64,000 bases of DNA from Morella rubra (taxonomy: Eukaryota; Streptophyta; Magnoliopsida; Fagales; Myricaceae): positions 22,196,309 to 22,260,308 of the forward strand of contig CM025855.1 in assembly GCA_003952965.2 (NCBI GenBank), in the 5' to 3' direction. Of the stretch, positions 36,291 to 48,879 are shown piece after piece. A program made the position numbers and the translations under genes. The notes below the pieces were generated by a model. It was given only the letters and a program-made list of their open reading frames with translations. It made no database searches and had not been told where the DNA came from. Numbering within the stretch: the first letter of the stretch is position 1; every line of letters begins with the position of its first letter.

Positions 36291-36755
36291 TGTATGTTAC
36301 TATGATCTATAAACTAGATAGGATTTTCAACTATCATGACTTTCACATATATCAATAACCATAATACGAAATTAATCATTTATGAGAAGACACACTAGAA
36401 TCCATGTGATGAGACCTCTTTTGCTTTACCTTTCTCCTTCTCTTTCTATCTCTGTTGTTTCAACCTGAAAAAAATAGTGTAGGAACTGTTTCTCTCACTT
36501 CACCCTTGTAATTTCATCAACAGAAATGAATGGGAATCCTGACAGTTAAATAGGTAGAGAGAGGACAGTTTTTCCATGTTAAAAAATAACGCACCACTCC
36601 CCATCAGAGTGGGCAAATGGAAAACAACTTCTCCTATAAAATCTCACTAAGTGAACGTGTGTTAACTTCCTAGAGCCGTTACCTCATTTATTTAAAAATT
36701 CAAATAATGTCTAATATTGTCCATTAAATAGTCACGTGGGACATTAAATCCAACA
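36291..36755 (-). repeat. 3' LTR of the split copia element
   Basis: 465 bp, starts TGTATGTTACTATGATC and ends AAATCCAACA on the plus strand. It aligns along its length with 52021-52415. The 5' copy is shorter by one block of about 65 bp after 'ctctattgtttcaa'. Confidence 0.88.
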
Positions 36756-36775
36756 TTTTCCCACTTGGCCTATGT
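36756..36775 (-). promoter_or_regulatory. Polypurine tract
   Basis: On the element strand AAGTGGGAAAA directly precedes the TGTTGG start of the 3' LTR, the position expected for plus-strand priming. Confidence 0.7.
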
Positions 36776-37129
36776 AATAATGACAATTATTTGAATTTAT
36801 AAAGTAAACATAATACTCACATAATATCAGCTCATTTGTACCTTAGTGTGATTAAGTTAATATCATGGTTAAATAACTCACTAACACAAGTCATGGGGTA
36901 AACATTATTAAGGTGACATTTTCTCTTCCATGCACTACAATTCTAGCAAATCACTTAATTATGATCCATAATAAGAAGTATCAAGTGAAGTCCCTATAAT
37001 GTCTTTGTCAAAAGATGGTTCTTGTTATCAGTAATCCATCTCCATAATTACGTAATTGATGGTAAACAAGAAATAGAAACACAGTCAATGAGATCTCTAG
37101 AATTGTCTTAGAGCGAAAAATAAAGATCC

Positions 37130-40100
37130 AAAACATACCTCAGGGTTCGTACCCAAGACCCATACGATCAACGTGTTCCTTAAAAGTCTTTGGTGGTAAC
37201 CCTTTAGTTAAAGGATCTGCAATCATGAGCTCAGTCTTGATATGCTCTATTGACACTCTTTGTTTTTAAACTTCCTCCTTAACGGCTAAATATTTGAGCT
37301 CCATGTGCTTAGCGCCTTTAGAATATTTGTCCTTGGAGAAACTGACTGCTGCGGAATTATCACAATACACCTCAGCAGCCTGGCAATACTATCGACAATT
37401 TCCAAGTCCTAAGATAAAATTTGTAGCTAAAGCATGAACTGTGGCCTAAAGCATGCCACAAATTCAGCTTCCATAGTAGATGCTGCTATGACAGTCTGTT
37501 TGGCACTTTTCCATGATATTGCTCCTCAGCTAATAAAAACACATAACCAAGAGTTGACTTTCGACTATCAACAACTCTTGCGAAATCCGAGTCGGAGTAG
37601 CCAATCACCTCCAACTGATCACACCTTCTATACTGAGCATGTAGTGTCTTGTTCCTTTCAATACCTTAACACTTTCTTTGCAGCTTTCCAATGCTCCATT
37701 CCAGGATTACTTTGGTATCTCATAAGCATACAATTGCAAAACTAAAGTCTGGTCTTGTATAAGAATAATCATGCATACATTAAGCTTCCAACAACAGATG
37801 CATAAGGAATAGTTTCCATTTTCTTCTTTTCCAAAGCATTCTGTGGACAATCATTTGCACTTAATTTGTCTCCTTTATTAAAAGGAGCAGGAGTGGCCGC
37901 ACAATCAGCCATATTAAATCTTTCAAGAACTTTATCAATATATCCTTTTCTGAGACAATCCTAACATTCCACGTGATCTATCACGAAATATTTCAATTCC
38001 TATCACGTAGGTTGCCTCACCATATCTTTCATTTCAAAGCTCATTGAAAGAATTTTCTTGGTCTCATGCAATAAACCAAGATCACTAGTAGCAAGCAATA
38101 TATCGTCAACATACAAATCAGAAAATAAACTTGCTCCCACTGACCTTGAGATATATACACCAATCAACGGTATTTTTCTTAAATCCAAAGGACGTGGTGG
38201 TATCATTGAATTTAAGATGCCATTTTTTGGAAGCTTGTTTAAGTTTGTAAATTGACTTCTTTAATTTGCATACCATGTACTCCTTTCCTTTAATCAAAAA
38301 ACCTTTAGGTTGATCCATGTAGACTTCTTCATCTAAATTCTCATTCAAAAAAGCAGTTTTCACATCCATCTGATGTAATTCTAAATCGAAATGAGCCACC
38401 AGAGCCATTATGATCCTAAGAGAGTCATTTTTCAATACAAGAGAGGACGTCTCTATGTAATCAATACCTCATTTTTTAATGAAACCTTTCGCAACAAGTC
38501 TAGCTTTATGTCATTTGATATTGCCATTACAGTCACGTTTGGTCTTAAAGACCCATTTACACTCGACTGTCTTAAAACCTTCAGACAATTCAACGACGTC
38601 CCAAACTTCATTTTGTTCCATTGATTTCAACTCATCATTTATGGCTTTGATATTTTTCAGAATCATTACTTTCAATGGCTTGTGAAAAAAAAATCGGATC
38701 TTTACTTGTCCCTAAATCATAATCAGATTCTTTAAGATATACTAAATAATCATCTGAAATAGTTGATCTCTTTTCTCTTTGAGATCTCCTTAACGCTATT
38801 TCTTGTGATTGTTCTGCAATTGGTTCATTGGTGATGATCTCATTATGGAGTGATTGACCACCAGATTGTTGTTCAACGTTGTCATGCAGTTCTACAATTG
38901 GTGAAACAACAATATCCGTTGAAGTTACGAGTACTGAGACTGGCACCTGAACTTCTTGGATGACCACTTTACATGATACATCACTTCCACTAATTTCACA
39001 AATTTCAAGGAATCTTACATTTCTGGTTTCAACAATACTCATACTATGGTTAGACAGTAAAACCTATACCCTTTGAACTTCTCTGGGTATCCAATAAAAT
39101 ACCCGCTCACAGTTCTAGAATCCAATTTATTTTCATGTGGATTGTAGATTCTAGCCTCCGCTGGACAACCCAAATGTGAAGGAGTCTTAATCTCGATTTC
39201 CTTCCCGTCCACAATTCAAAAGGAGTCCTTTGAACTACTTTATTAGGAACTTGATTAAGTAAATAAATGGTGGTCTTAAGAGCCTCCATCCACAATGAAA
39301 TGGTATTAAGAGTTACTCAACATACTCCTAATCATTTACCATAAGAGTATGATTACGTCTTTTAGCTACACCATTCTACTGAGGCGTACCAGACATTGTG
39401 TATTGTGTACAAATACCATGCTCTTTTAGGAATTTAGCAAACGGTCCTGGACATTGTCTTATTCCATCATACCTTCCATAAAACGCACCACCTCTATCTG
39501 ATCGAATGATTTTCACTTTTCTATCTAGTTGTCGCTCAACTTCAGCAATATATGCATTTACAACATTTAATGCTTTCTTTATAAGACTTTTCGTGCAACA
39601 AATAGACATAACAGTAATGTGAAAAGTCATCAATAAAAGTTATAAAATACTTTTCTCCACCAAAAGATGGTGAGTCAAAGGGTTCACAAATATCAGTACG
39701 AACAATCTCCAAAAACTCTTCATTTCTTGTGGCGCCTTTCTTTATATATTTGGTTTACTTTTCCTTTAATGCAATCCACACGTACATCAAAATCTGTAAA
39801 ATCAAGATTTATAAGAATCTCATATTTTGTAAGCAACAATAGAAGATATATGACCTAGTTGTTTATGCCACAAGATAGAAGAACTCTTATTAACTCGGCT
39901 GCATTAGTTCCAACATTATGATGCAGGGTCAAAAGAGTTTGAGCAAATTTTTTGTTGAGATTAAAACTATATAATCCTTCATATAAAATACCAGAACCAA
40001 CAAATGAGTCATTCATGAAAAAATGGAAACCTTTGTCTTTAAAAACAAAATAATATCCTTTAAAATCAAGTATCGAAGTGGAAATTAAATTTCTAGAAAT

Positions 40101-40447
40101 AGTAGGAACATAAAGAGTATCAAATAGGTCCAAATAAAGGCATGAGTCTAAAAACAAACATAAAATTCCAACACCAATGACAGGTACTTGAATTCCATTT
40201 CCCAAGACTATGAAATGATCATTTTCTTTTATGTTCTAGATCGAAAGGTATCCCTGCATCAAATTTGAAACATGAATAGTAAAGCTAAAGTCAATCCACC
40301 AAGTATTTGAAGAAACTTTAGTCATGTTTGATTCGAAACATACATAAGCTAGAAGCTCACCTTTTTTCTAAAACCAAGCTTTACATTTCAGGCAATCTTT
40401 CTTTAAATGTCCAAAGCCATGACAAAATTAGCACTTTGGTCCACTCT
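37130..40447 (-). pseudogene. Copia pol and distal gag fossil
   Basis: From high to low coordinate on the minus strand: a gag zinc knuckle (about 40440-40385, CHGFGHLKKDC); a pre-integrase segment (40205-39855, with YVPTISRNLISTSILD); integrase core parts (39633-39376, with KIIRSDRGGAFYG, then 39295-39107 with WMEALKTTIYLLNQVP); a hinge (39042-38635, with RRSQREKRS); reverse transcriptase (38435-38003, with MDVKTAFLNENLDEEVYMDQ and the YVDDILLA catalytic motif); and RNase H traces down to about 37130. The order is Ty1-copia. It is broken with many breaks. Confidence 0.82.
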
Positions 40448-40464
40448 CACTACAAGAAAAAAGA

Positions 40465-40496
40465 CTTTGGGTGACAAATTTTTTTGTCACCCAAAG
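40465..40496. repeat. Near-terminal palindrome of the CACTA element
   Basis: CTTTGGGTGACAAA is followed within a few bases by TTTGTCACCCAAAG, a perfect inverted pair. Related 'aggtgacaaaatt.. / ..tttgtcacctaaag' pairs are at the other end (about 49829-49875). Confidence 0.8.
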
Positions 40497-40559
40497 TACA
40501 AAATTCATCACCTAATGTTTTGGGTGACAAAACCGAGTTGTTACTCGGTTTGTCACCTA

Positions 40560-41130
40560 AAGCCCGTCAGTTTTGGGTGACGATTTTGACGTTCTGTCGC
40601 TCGAAACCGTTCGACGTTTTCCAAACCGTCCAACAGTGTTTTTGCCATAGCGACGAAATTGAAAATCGTCATGCCCAGTACAATTCAACCGTTCACATGA
40701 GCTGTGCGAATGTATTCTCAAAACGTTCGGACGATTAATGCGAACGGTTCTTCTAGGGTGACAAAATGAATTTTGTCATCTATGATCTGTGCGCACGAAT
40801 ATACAAAATCGTTCGAAAGTACAGACATCACATCCGGACGCGTGCGTAAAGACTTCCGCACCGTTGTTTCATTTATGACGAAATATTTATTTGTCATCCT
40901 CCAAATCCGTTTGAACTATGACGCTTAAAGTTCAGACGCTTGTTCTGTTGAACACGTTCGAACGTTTAGTTGTAGTGTGCGCACGTTTGCTACATAAAAG
41001 ATCGTTTGCTCGCGAAAAAAACCATTCGGATGGACTAATTTGACGTGATGTGTGCGGACGGATTTTATGCGTGCGCATGCTATCAATGTCAATTAACCGT
41101 TCGGACTTCCACTCATACCGTTCGACCGTT
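40560..41130. repeat. Subterminal repeat array (3' side) of the CACTA element
   Basis: Repeated short words in both orientations: CGTTCGGACG, CGTTCGAA, GTTCGACGTTT, CATCCGGACG, CCGTTCGGA. They presumably serve as binding sites for the element's DNA-binding protein (family knowledge). The array on the gene 5' side is much longer. Confidence 0.7.
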
Positions 41131-41317
41131 TTCTTTGTATTTCAAATAATTTAGTTAAAATTTTAAAAATAATTTACAATAATATAAATAAAAAGATATT
41201 CAATGCTCATAAAATAATAAAATATCTACAAATATGCAATTGTTATTAAAAGTAAATAAAATACGTAATCGATAAGTGCTAAGAAAGTAGTAAAAATATA
41301 TAAATTTACCCAAATTT

Positions 41318-41790
41318 TTGTTTGGTGTCGAACGAGATTGCAGCTGTCTGATCTGCTCCACCAGCTGCTCACGCATCTACTCCGCCATTAGTTGCATCCT
41401 CCGTTCTTGTTGTTCCACTAGCTGCTCCTCCATCATGCGTTGCTTCAATTTTCGTTCGCTGCTTGCCATGATCTACATCAGCTCTTCGTCTTTCTTCCGT
41501 TGTTGCTCCTCCATCATCTGCAGATGCTCTCGCATTGTCTGCTCCATATCTGACCGTTTGACAAGAAGCACTTCATATTCCAACTATCTAGCCCTCATCT
41601 CCTCAATCTGTAATCTGGCCTCCTTCAACCTCCAGGACAAATCAACGGACGATACTGATGAAGATGATCCAACAGACCGTACTGAACGACCTAAACTTCG
41701 CACATAACCCGCTTTCGTCCCAACACCTCAGCGAAAATCTCCACTTCGGTGTATGACTTTCCCTCTGACTCGTACTGCAACTGTAACGCC
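41318..41790 (-). pseudogene. CACTA ORF1 C-terminal remnant (coiled coil)
   Basis: On the minus strand about 41790-41700 reads MEALQLQYESEGKSYTEVEI and FAEVLGRK, followed in another frame by GYVRSLGRS. This is the 'EVLG..SGYVRGLG' hallmark of plant En/Spm ORF1 (transposase_24) proteins. It is followed by a Glu/Gln/Arg/Met-rich coiled-coil stretch to about 41330 with repeated EEQ and MRE words. A frame change lies at the GRK/GYV junction and in-frame stops occur later. The upstream part of ORF1 is not clearly visible. Confidence 0.6.
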
Positions 41791-42279
41791 TCCATTTTTT
41801 CCTACAAAATTAGAAAAGAAAATAAAAACTAGCACATATGAAACATAAACGCACACGAATGCATCATTAAATCTAATGTTACAACTTACAAAATTTTTTC
41901 GTACATCTTTTGATGTCCACATGCCATCCTTATTAGTATGCACTCTCAGCTCGAACTAATGAATCACACCGAAGACGTTTCCCTCCCGCTGGCATGATGT
42001 CGTCCTGTAACCAAATAAATCAATATTAGAGAAACAATTAACACAATGACACATGTTACTCAAAATAAATATAAAATAGACACGCAAAGTAAATTGAAAC
42101 GATAAAGTTACTTTAGTCCTTGGAGTCATATTTTTCAGAATCACTACAATTTTCACTGAATGATTCCGAAGAATCATCGGTTTCTTCTACTTCACGTTGT
42201 TGTTGACTGTTCTTATCGGTTACGGCACATAAGCCTCGACTCATTTCTAGTCAATGGGATCATGTCAAAGGAGCTAAAG

Positions 42280-44177
42280 TCCACAAAAAGCTAAATAGAC
42301 TCATTCTCCTAGTATGCTTCACGGTTCGACGGTCCTTCTCCATCTTCACTAGCTTCCTCCTCAATATGTGGAATATCATACGTGTTTCTAGGGTAATCTT
42401 TTGAACAATCTTCCAGTGACCGCCCAACTTGATATCATCGATATAAAAACACTTGATTACCCTGAGAAGCTAGCACGAACAGGTCGTCTTTGTACCACTT
42501 CCGGGATGTGTTAATACTAACAAACCGACCACTTTTCTCAAGACCTAAGTTTTGAGTACTCAAGTCAAACCAGTCACATTTTAGTAAATAAACTAAATTC
42601 CCTTACAAATAACGCAATGCATAAATATCCACAACCTGACCGTAAAAATCAACATCTTCCCATCATGGTCCCCCGGAACAACCACACCACTATTCTGAGT
42701 GTTACGAAACTGTTCACGAAAACTGTGTGAAACCTAACTCCATTCACTACACACCCAGAGTAACAAAGTGCCCATTGATCGGACCGGATGCTAATGCATA
42801 CAAATCATCCGACACCGAACCGGATTTTCATTGCGCATAGTTTGAACCTAAAATAGTAAACATGTGTTAACTTTGACTCTAAAAAAAAAAAAATCACTTA
42901 AAATTAAACATATAATAGAAAAAAATTAAATAAATACCCGATTTTTAAACTATAACGGAAATTCTCTTCGTCCCTCCTATCAACATTTATGGTGATTCCC
43001 TTCTCATCTCTTCCAAGTGCTCGCTATAAATAAATAAGATATTTTATAATAAATTAAAATATAATGAACTGATAAGTGTTTAAGTGAGCAAATATTCTTA
43101 TTTGTGCTTACTCTATATGTTGGCTGATTTCTGAACAATTATTGAGTACATACCACTGTGCTTTTAAAAATTTCTTTATATTCAAATCTTAACCCCTACC
43201 AGCTCCCAGCAGTTGAACAGTTTGAGTAAATACAGAAAAACGACAACTTAGATCATCCATGTCGGCATAATTCTAGTCTTTTCTATTAAATCTCGTCTCA
43301 ACCGTACCAAGATACATTGAGCAAAACGTTAAACATTCATTTAACACTCTCTGCAACCTCGGTTTCAAGGGAAAATGTCGCAGCACTTTTTGAGGAACCT
43401 TTGATTTGCTATTCTGACTGTACTTTCACCTCGATTCCCCACACACCGGACACTCTTCTAACTCGCTGTGCTCCTTCCAAAACAGTACACAGTCATTTAA
43501 GCACGCATGTATGTTATCGTAGCTAAATCCTAAATTCTTTCTTAACTTTCTCGCCTCATAATAAGATTTAGGAAGTGTCTCCTCCTACGGCAGCGCATCT
43601 TTTATCAAACCCAACACATCTTCAAACGCCTTTACAGTCAAATTATTCTCTAACTTCACATGAAGTAACCTAACAACGAAAAACAACTTCGAGTACTTCT
43701 TACACCTGGGATACAACTCTCGCTCAGCATCCACCATAACTTGGTTTATGCGGAAAACCCGTCTCCAAACCCAGACTCGACTGTTTCAGGGCCCGAAATA
43801 TTTTCACTAGCGTTCTCATCAACCTCTGCTCCTGCCTCAAAATCTTCTAACATGTCTCTTATATCATCATTTATGTTTCCCTCAGAGTCCTCGCTTCTAG
43901 GTTCAGGTTCTAAAGTCACTACCCGGTTAGGAACTTCTGATATCGACTCTCCGTGAAATACCCAATGAGTGTAACTCTGGTCAAACCCAATTATATATAA
44001 ATGATCCTCCATCTCGTCTATATGTTTGAACAACACATTCTTACATCTCTTACATGGACATCTTATCATTCCACGACTATCTGCATAACTACGGGCAACG
44101 CTCATAAAATCCCGAACACCATCACTATACTTTACACTTTTGAGTCTATCAGCCTCATAAATCCAGCTTTTATCCAT
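42280..44177 (-). pseudogene. Internally deleted TNP2-like transposase
   Basis: It starts MDKSWIYEADRLKSVKYSDG at 44177. The N-terminal transposase-associated domain includes IRCPCKRCKN and HIDEMEDHLYIIGFDQSY. About 43740-43500 continues with DAERELYP.CKKYSKLFFVV, LPKSYYEARKL and NIHACLNDCVLFWKEH, then ECPVCGES. The central TNP2 core, including the HNLDVMHIEKN motif, is not found. Instead, about 42800-42330 encodes a C-terminal DUF4216-like region with CDWFDLSTQNLGLEKSGRFV, RKWYKDDLFVLASQ and NTYDIPHIEEEASEDGEGP. Stops and frame changes are also present. The catalytic centre is lost, so this copy cannot make active TNP2. Confidence 0.75.
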
Positions 44178-44202
44178 ATTGTTCCTTCAAAGATGAAAAT
44201 AC

Positions 44203-44246
44203 AAACAATAATACAAACAATAATGCAAACAATAATGCAAACAATG
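44203..44246. repeat. Short tandem repeat, unit about 12 bp
   Basis: Four imperfect copies of CAAACAATAATG just upstream of the TNP2-like start, on the transposon's leader side. Confidence 0.8.
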
Positions 44247-44580
44247 ATGACATTCACACTTAACTCCATTTATCCGGGTGATAGGTCCTATCCCATTCAA
44301 GTTTACAATATCACGTACTGCATGTAATTGACCCAACTATCGTGACTGATGCTTTAGAAATTTCGACAGCATTTCCCCTCAGTCCCCAGATACACGCCTA
44401 CAACATTGAGCATAAACACCCACCATTGAAGGCAAGTGTACAAGCTCAATGCTGAATGTGTATCCGGAAGACAAAAGGAGATTTGCATCGAAATTTCTAA
44501 ATACATCAGTCACAATATCAGATACAATTACACACATTACGCATATTGTAAACTTAAACTGTCCATAACATGGACAATTC

Positions 44581-44623
44581 AAGAATTACACCGAGTTCGT
44601 TATCCGAACTCCGTGTAATTCTT
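44581..44623. repeat. 19-bp hairpin
   Basis: AAGAATTACACCGAGTTCG, a 5-base loop TTATC, and CGAACTCCGTGTAATTCTT. The arms pair with a single mismatch. It lies upstream of the TNP2-like gene. Function unknown. Confidence 0.85.
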
Positions 44624-44669
44624 AAACAGGGGCTAAGGCTACTAATTAATGAATGCATGAACATGACAG

Positions 44670-45560
44670 CAAAAACCGTTCGGACGCTATTAACCGTCCG
44701 AACATAAAATATACTCGTTCGGACCTTTTGTAAAGCGTCCGGACGGATAAATTAAGTCAGGACAGTATATAGACCGTCCGGACTGTGATTGTCGAACAAC
44801 ATAGTTCTTCGCCGAACAGATGACATTTTCAACACAAATCATGCCAAAATCAACCCAAATGACAAATATTTCAATATAAACACATCACAACTAACTTCAA
44901 ACTCAATTGCGATCATTTTAGACCCTAAAATTTGAAAAACACATACTTTGATATCCTAAAATACATGCTTTTCATCATAAAATAAAAAAACATTTAAAAA
45001 CCACTAACCTTAAATGCAATCCAATTCGAAATCCCAAATGGGTTGCTCCTTTAACACCTTTTCAATGAGATTAACGTCTTAAATCAGCTCCCCTCTTCTC
45101 TTCTTGCTCAAATCTCTCAAATTTCTAAGTTTTAGCCGTTTTGATATACTATCTGCGATTTCCAGTCTTTCAAACGTTTATAACCTGTTCGGACGAAAAT
45201 AATACGTGTAAAAGATTACAAGGGAAAAACATGCCGCCTAAATTTTCATACCATCCGAACGGAGACTTACAGCTGACGACACCGTTTTAGCAACCACCAA
45301 ACGACAACGTCTGATCTCGAAAAAAATGTTCGGACTCACCATAAACCGTCCGAACGCTTTCTTAACTTTCACAGCGCCGTTTGGAAACCCATAAACGACA
45401 GCGTCTCAACACTACCATCTAAAACAAGCAAATAAGTTAACGCTTTTTCACCGAAGTCCGACGACGAAGTGTTCAACCTTACTGTAATACGTCCGGACAG
45501 TTATCCTCTTGTCCGAACGGTTTTGACAATCTTATTTTTTTTTTCTTTCTAATATAAATA
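44670..45560. repeat. CGTCCGGACG-type repeat array, part 1
   Basis: Recurrent words include CCGTCCGAAC, GTTCGGACC, GCGTCCGGACGG, CCGTCCGGAC, CCATCCGAACGG and ACGTCCGGACAG, spread over both orientations. It is part of the gene-5' subterminal region of the CACTA element. Confidence 0.75.
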
Positions 45561-45721
45561 AGAGTGCACGAGTGTAATGAAATTGGAAAGAGTAACGAAA
45601 TAAAATAACATAAAGCAAAACGAAATAACAACAGGTACAATTCCAATATACATACTCAAAACATAAAATAAAAATAGATGTCCTTAAAATATAATAAAAG
45701 ATCCTAAATATCTACTGATCG

Positions 45722-46899
45722 TCAATCAACAGAGAGATGCAGAACCGCCCGAACAACACTCATGTGCTCCTCAAGCAACACGACCCATTCAGTCAGGGCA
45801 ACTAGCTCTGCATTGGTAGCAACGCTCTTCAGGGCCAACTGAACCTCAGACACCTGCTTCTTCAACTCAGTGTCCATGCTCACCACCTTAAGCTCCAGAG
45901 CTGATAGCCGAGAACTGATATTACCCACCATCTCATCGGTGGGCTGCATGACCGCTCGCATCTGCTCAGTCAACTCGGTCATCATAGACGCCACCCAACT
46001 CCGCTGTCCCTCGAGTCCTTGGGAAGAGCCCTGTCCAGGATCCTCTCGTCTAGCTCTAGCTACCCGAGCAGCACCTAGCACTCGTCGTGTCTGCGCCATC
46101 GACTTTGAGAGCGTTGTCTTGTTAATCGACCCAAGTGGAAGCGCCCTCAGCTCGTCAGCACCCTCGGGTACCATCAAGTTATGCAGGAACTGGGTCAGAA
46201 GAACACCATAAGGCAACGAAATCTGAGCATCGATCTTCAGGGCCTCAGCATAGACGAATTGGTAGATGAATGATGCCATATCAACATGAAGCCCCCGTAC
46301 AACTACCATGTACAAGAACTCGGCCCGGCCATAAGTCACCTCCGTCGTGTGCTTCTTCGGGTCGATGGTGGAGCATAGAATCAGGTGCATGATCCTCCAA
46401 AAGGAAGCAACTGCCCGTGAAGCATGTTGCTTCCCTCCAGGATAGCCGTATTCGGGCCCAACAGCGTCCGGAAAACCTCGGCCTTAGTAGGCCGGCCCTC
46501 CTCTATCATTGGCATGTTAGGGAACGCTGTCACATCCCTCTCGTACCCCAAAAATAAAGCGAGCTCGTCTGGCGAGAATATGATCTGCACATTCCAGACG
46601 GTCACTCCATACTAGGCTCCTCAAGGTCCCTCGCCTGAAGTATAGAAGCGTAGAACTCTCGCACCAGAAGACCGAGTTGCTCCACAATCTCTGGAGGAAC
46701 GGAAGCCAACCTACTTGCTCCCCAATCTCTGGAAGCGTCCGATCCTCAAACCGAAGCTCATAGAAATCCGCCAACTGGATATGCTGCTCGACAACGACCG
46801 AGCGGGACATGATGACTGCTGTATGCTCATCCAACGATAAACTGGACCAGAAGACTCCTCCGCATCGGCCTGACTGTTGGTACGCAAATGCTTGTTCAT
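45722..46899 (-). pseudogene. Accessory CACTA ORF, 'putative plant transposon protein' domain plus coiled coil
   Basis: The frame at 46390-45722 (222 codons) encodes CSTIDPKKHTTEVTYGRAEF and LYMVVVRGLHVDMASFIYQF, then a PYGVLLTQFL block. It ends in a predicted coiled coil (TELTEQMRAVMQPTDEMVG to VLLEEHMSVVRAVL). Upstream frames (46605-46381 with FSPDELALFLGYERDVTAFP and KAEVFRTLLG; 46834-46517 with QHIQLADFYELRFEDRTLPE) carry the start of the same domain, so frame changes break it near 46400 and 46600. As I recall, this domain is common as a passenger in plant transposons and has no known activity. A partial second copy of the C-terminal part lies at 48480-48878. Confidence 0.6.
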
Positions 46900-46909
46900 T
46901 TTCTATAAT

Positions 46910-48400
46910 CTACAAAAAAAAACACCGTTTGAACGATTAGAACTACGTCCGAACAACAACATAAAGGCGTCTGAATGGTATAATAAAAAAAGAAAATGTA
47001 AATTAAATATCAAAATACGTTCGGATAGGTAAATAAGCGTCCGGACATATTTGACACAGCGTCCGGACAAAGAAAAACGACAACGTTTCATGTTTGTATA
47101 ATAATTCATCGCGTCCAGACACTTTTGGATATCCATCTGAACTAAACACAAATAGTAAAATTTTATAACTTTTAATATAAAACAGTCCAGATGTATTTCA
47201 TGTAACGTTTGGACACAAACTAAACGACGACGTATTTCCTTTTTATACTAAAAGAAGTCCGAATGGGTTATTTCGACATCCGGATGGTATATCTAAACGT
47301 CCGAACGCTTCTGGGACGAAGACTGAGTTAACTCAGCCATGACAGTTTCTCAAAACCTCCCACACACTACCCAAACACCACCAAATCACAAACAAATACA
47401 CTTAACACAATCCTAACACTTAACACAATCCATTTCTACATAAAAATCAATCAAAAAACACAATGTAGTATACAAAAAATAGAATTGAAATTCTATATAT
47501 AAAACTGTAAAAAAAAATAAATTTTTAAAGCAAAAATCATGTTAAAAATCAACAAAACATCTGGATGTGATTAGAATGCAAAGAACAAAAATCCGAGATT
47601 AGAATGCAAAGATTTTCAACTTCATAAAACGTTCGGTTTAATTAAAATGTCGAACTGTTCTCGTTTTTCATAATCCATCGAACCCGTCCGGACAGCTCAT
47701 AGACGTCCGGACGCTTATCTGCACATGTGGCCCAAGAGAGTCCTTCGCATTAAATGCCAAAATTTAAACCGTTTAAAACGGTTCGAAAAAGTAATTACGT
47801 TCAGACGATTTTTTACCTGACTTCGCGCAACGTGGAAGCACTCGTATGGCTGAATAAATGTCAAACGTCCGGACGTTATAATAGGGTTCCGGGTGTTCAT
47901 AATAAAGTGGTTCAAACGGGACAACTGTTTTTAACCGTGTAACGACGTGTTATGCGTCCGGACACTTAACGTGTCCGTTCGAACTAATATCAAATGCGTC
48001 CGGACACTATTTTTACACGTTCGAACTCTTACCTTTTAAACGCATCACTATTCTACCAGAGGTGGGTCCGGACGTATATTTATACCGTTCGGACGCATGG
48101 CCACATTTTTTTTCCTCTTCAATAAATTTAATTTATTTAAATCATTTCACTAACACAATATAATTATAACTAATCAACTATTTAAATTAAAATTATTATT
48201 ACACGAATTATTATAACTAATCACCTATTTAATTGTAAATACGGTATCCGTTCCATTAACATAGAACTCGTACTAGTAACTCTTTTAATTATACTAATCG
48301 TCCGTTTAAATTTTAATAAATTTAAACTAATGAAAAAACGTAATTAATATGGAATATCAAACATAATTTAAATACCGAACGAAAAACACAATCATAATGT
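46910..48400. repeat. CGTCCGGACG-type repeat array, part 2
   Basis: Dense occurrences include GCGTCCGGACA (near 47037 and 47059), CGTCCGAACG, GTCCGGACGCTT, ACGTCCGGACG and GCGTCCGGACAC (near 47954 and 47996), interspersed with AT-rich spacers. No coding similarity. It lies between the two accessory ORF regions. Confidence 0.7.
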
Positions 48401-48479
48401 TTAGTACAAGTCGAAGACGATCCTTCTAAGGATAAATTAATAATAGTGATAAAACATAAACATGAAACTACTCCGAATC

Positions 48480-48878
48480 ACGAGATGGCTCGTCCAGATC
48501 TTGTCCGAGGACGTCACGAACATGCGCCAAATGCTCCTCTATATTATCTACACGTCTGATGAGTGTCTGGAGCTATAACGGAACGGTGTGGACAGACTTG
48601 GACAACTGGGACAATTGTTCTCTCATAGCGAACAGTGTTAGAGCAAATTTATTTTCCAAACCGATCAAGCGGCATTGGAGCTCCATGCACAACGAATGCG
48701 TCGGCTCCACTATTGCCTGAATACTCCCCCTCAGCTCCACTAAAAAAGCCTCCGCCCAAGCTGGTCGCTGAGTCTGTCCCCCAACATTAGTGATACTTCT
48801 CTCGGAGTGGTCCATGGTCAACCTAGCAAAAACGTCCGAACATAAGCACAAACCGTTCGCACGCAGTTCAAACGGCAA
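48480..48878 (-). pseudogene. Second, partial copy of the accessory coiled-coil ORF
   Basis: The frame at 48878-48573 encodes GGQTQRPAWAEAFLVELRGS, IQAIVEPTHSLCMELQCRLI and GLENKF. After a stop near 48575 the sequence continues with LIRRVDNIEEHLAHVRDVLG. These segments line up with GQRSWVASMMTELTEQMRAV, the MQPTDEMVGNISSRLSALEL region, and LTEWVVLLEEHMSVVRAVL of the 45722-46899 gene. The N-terminal domain is absent. This indicates duplication of the 3' half of the accessory gene inside the element. Confidence 0.55.
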
Positions 48879-48879
48879 C

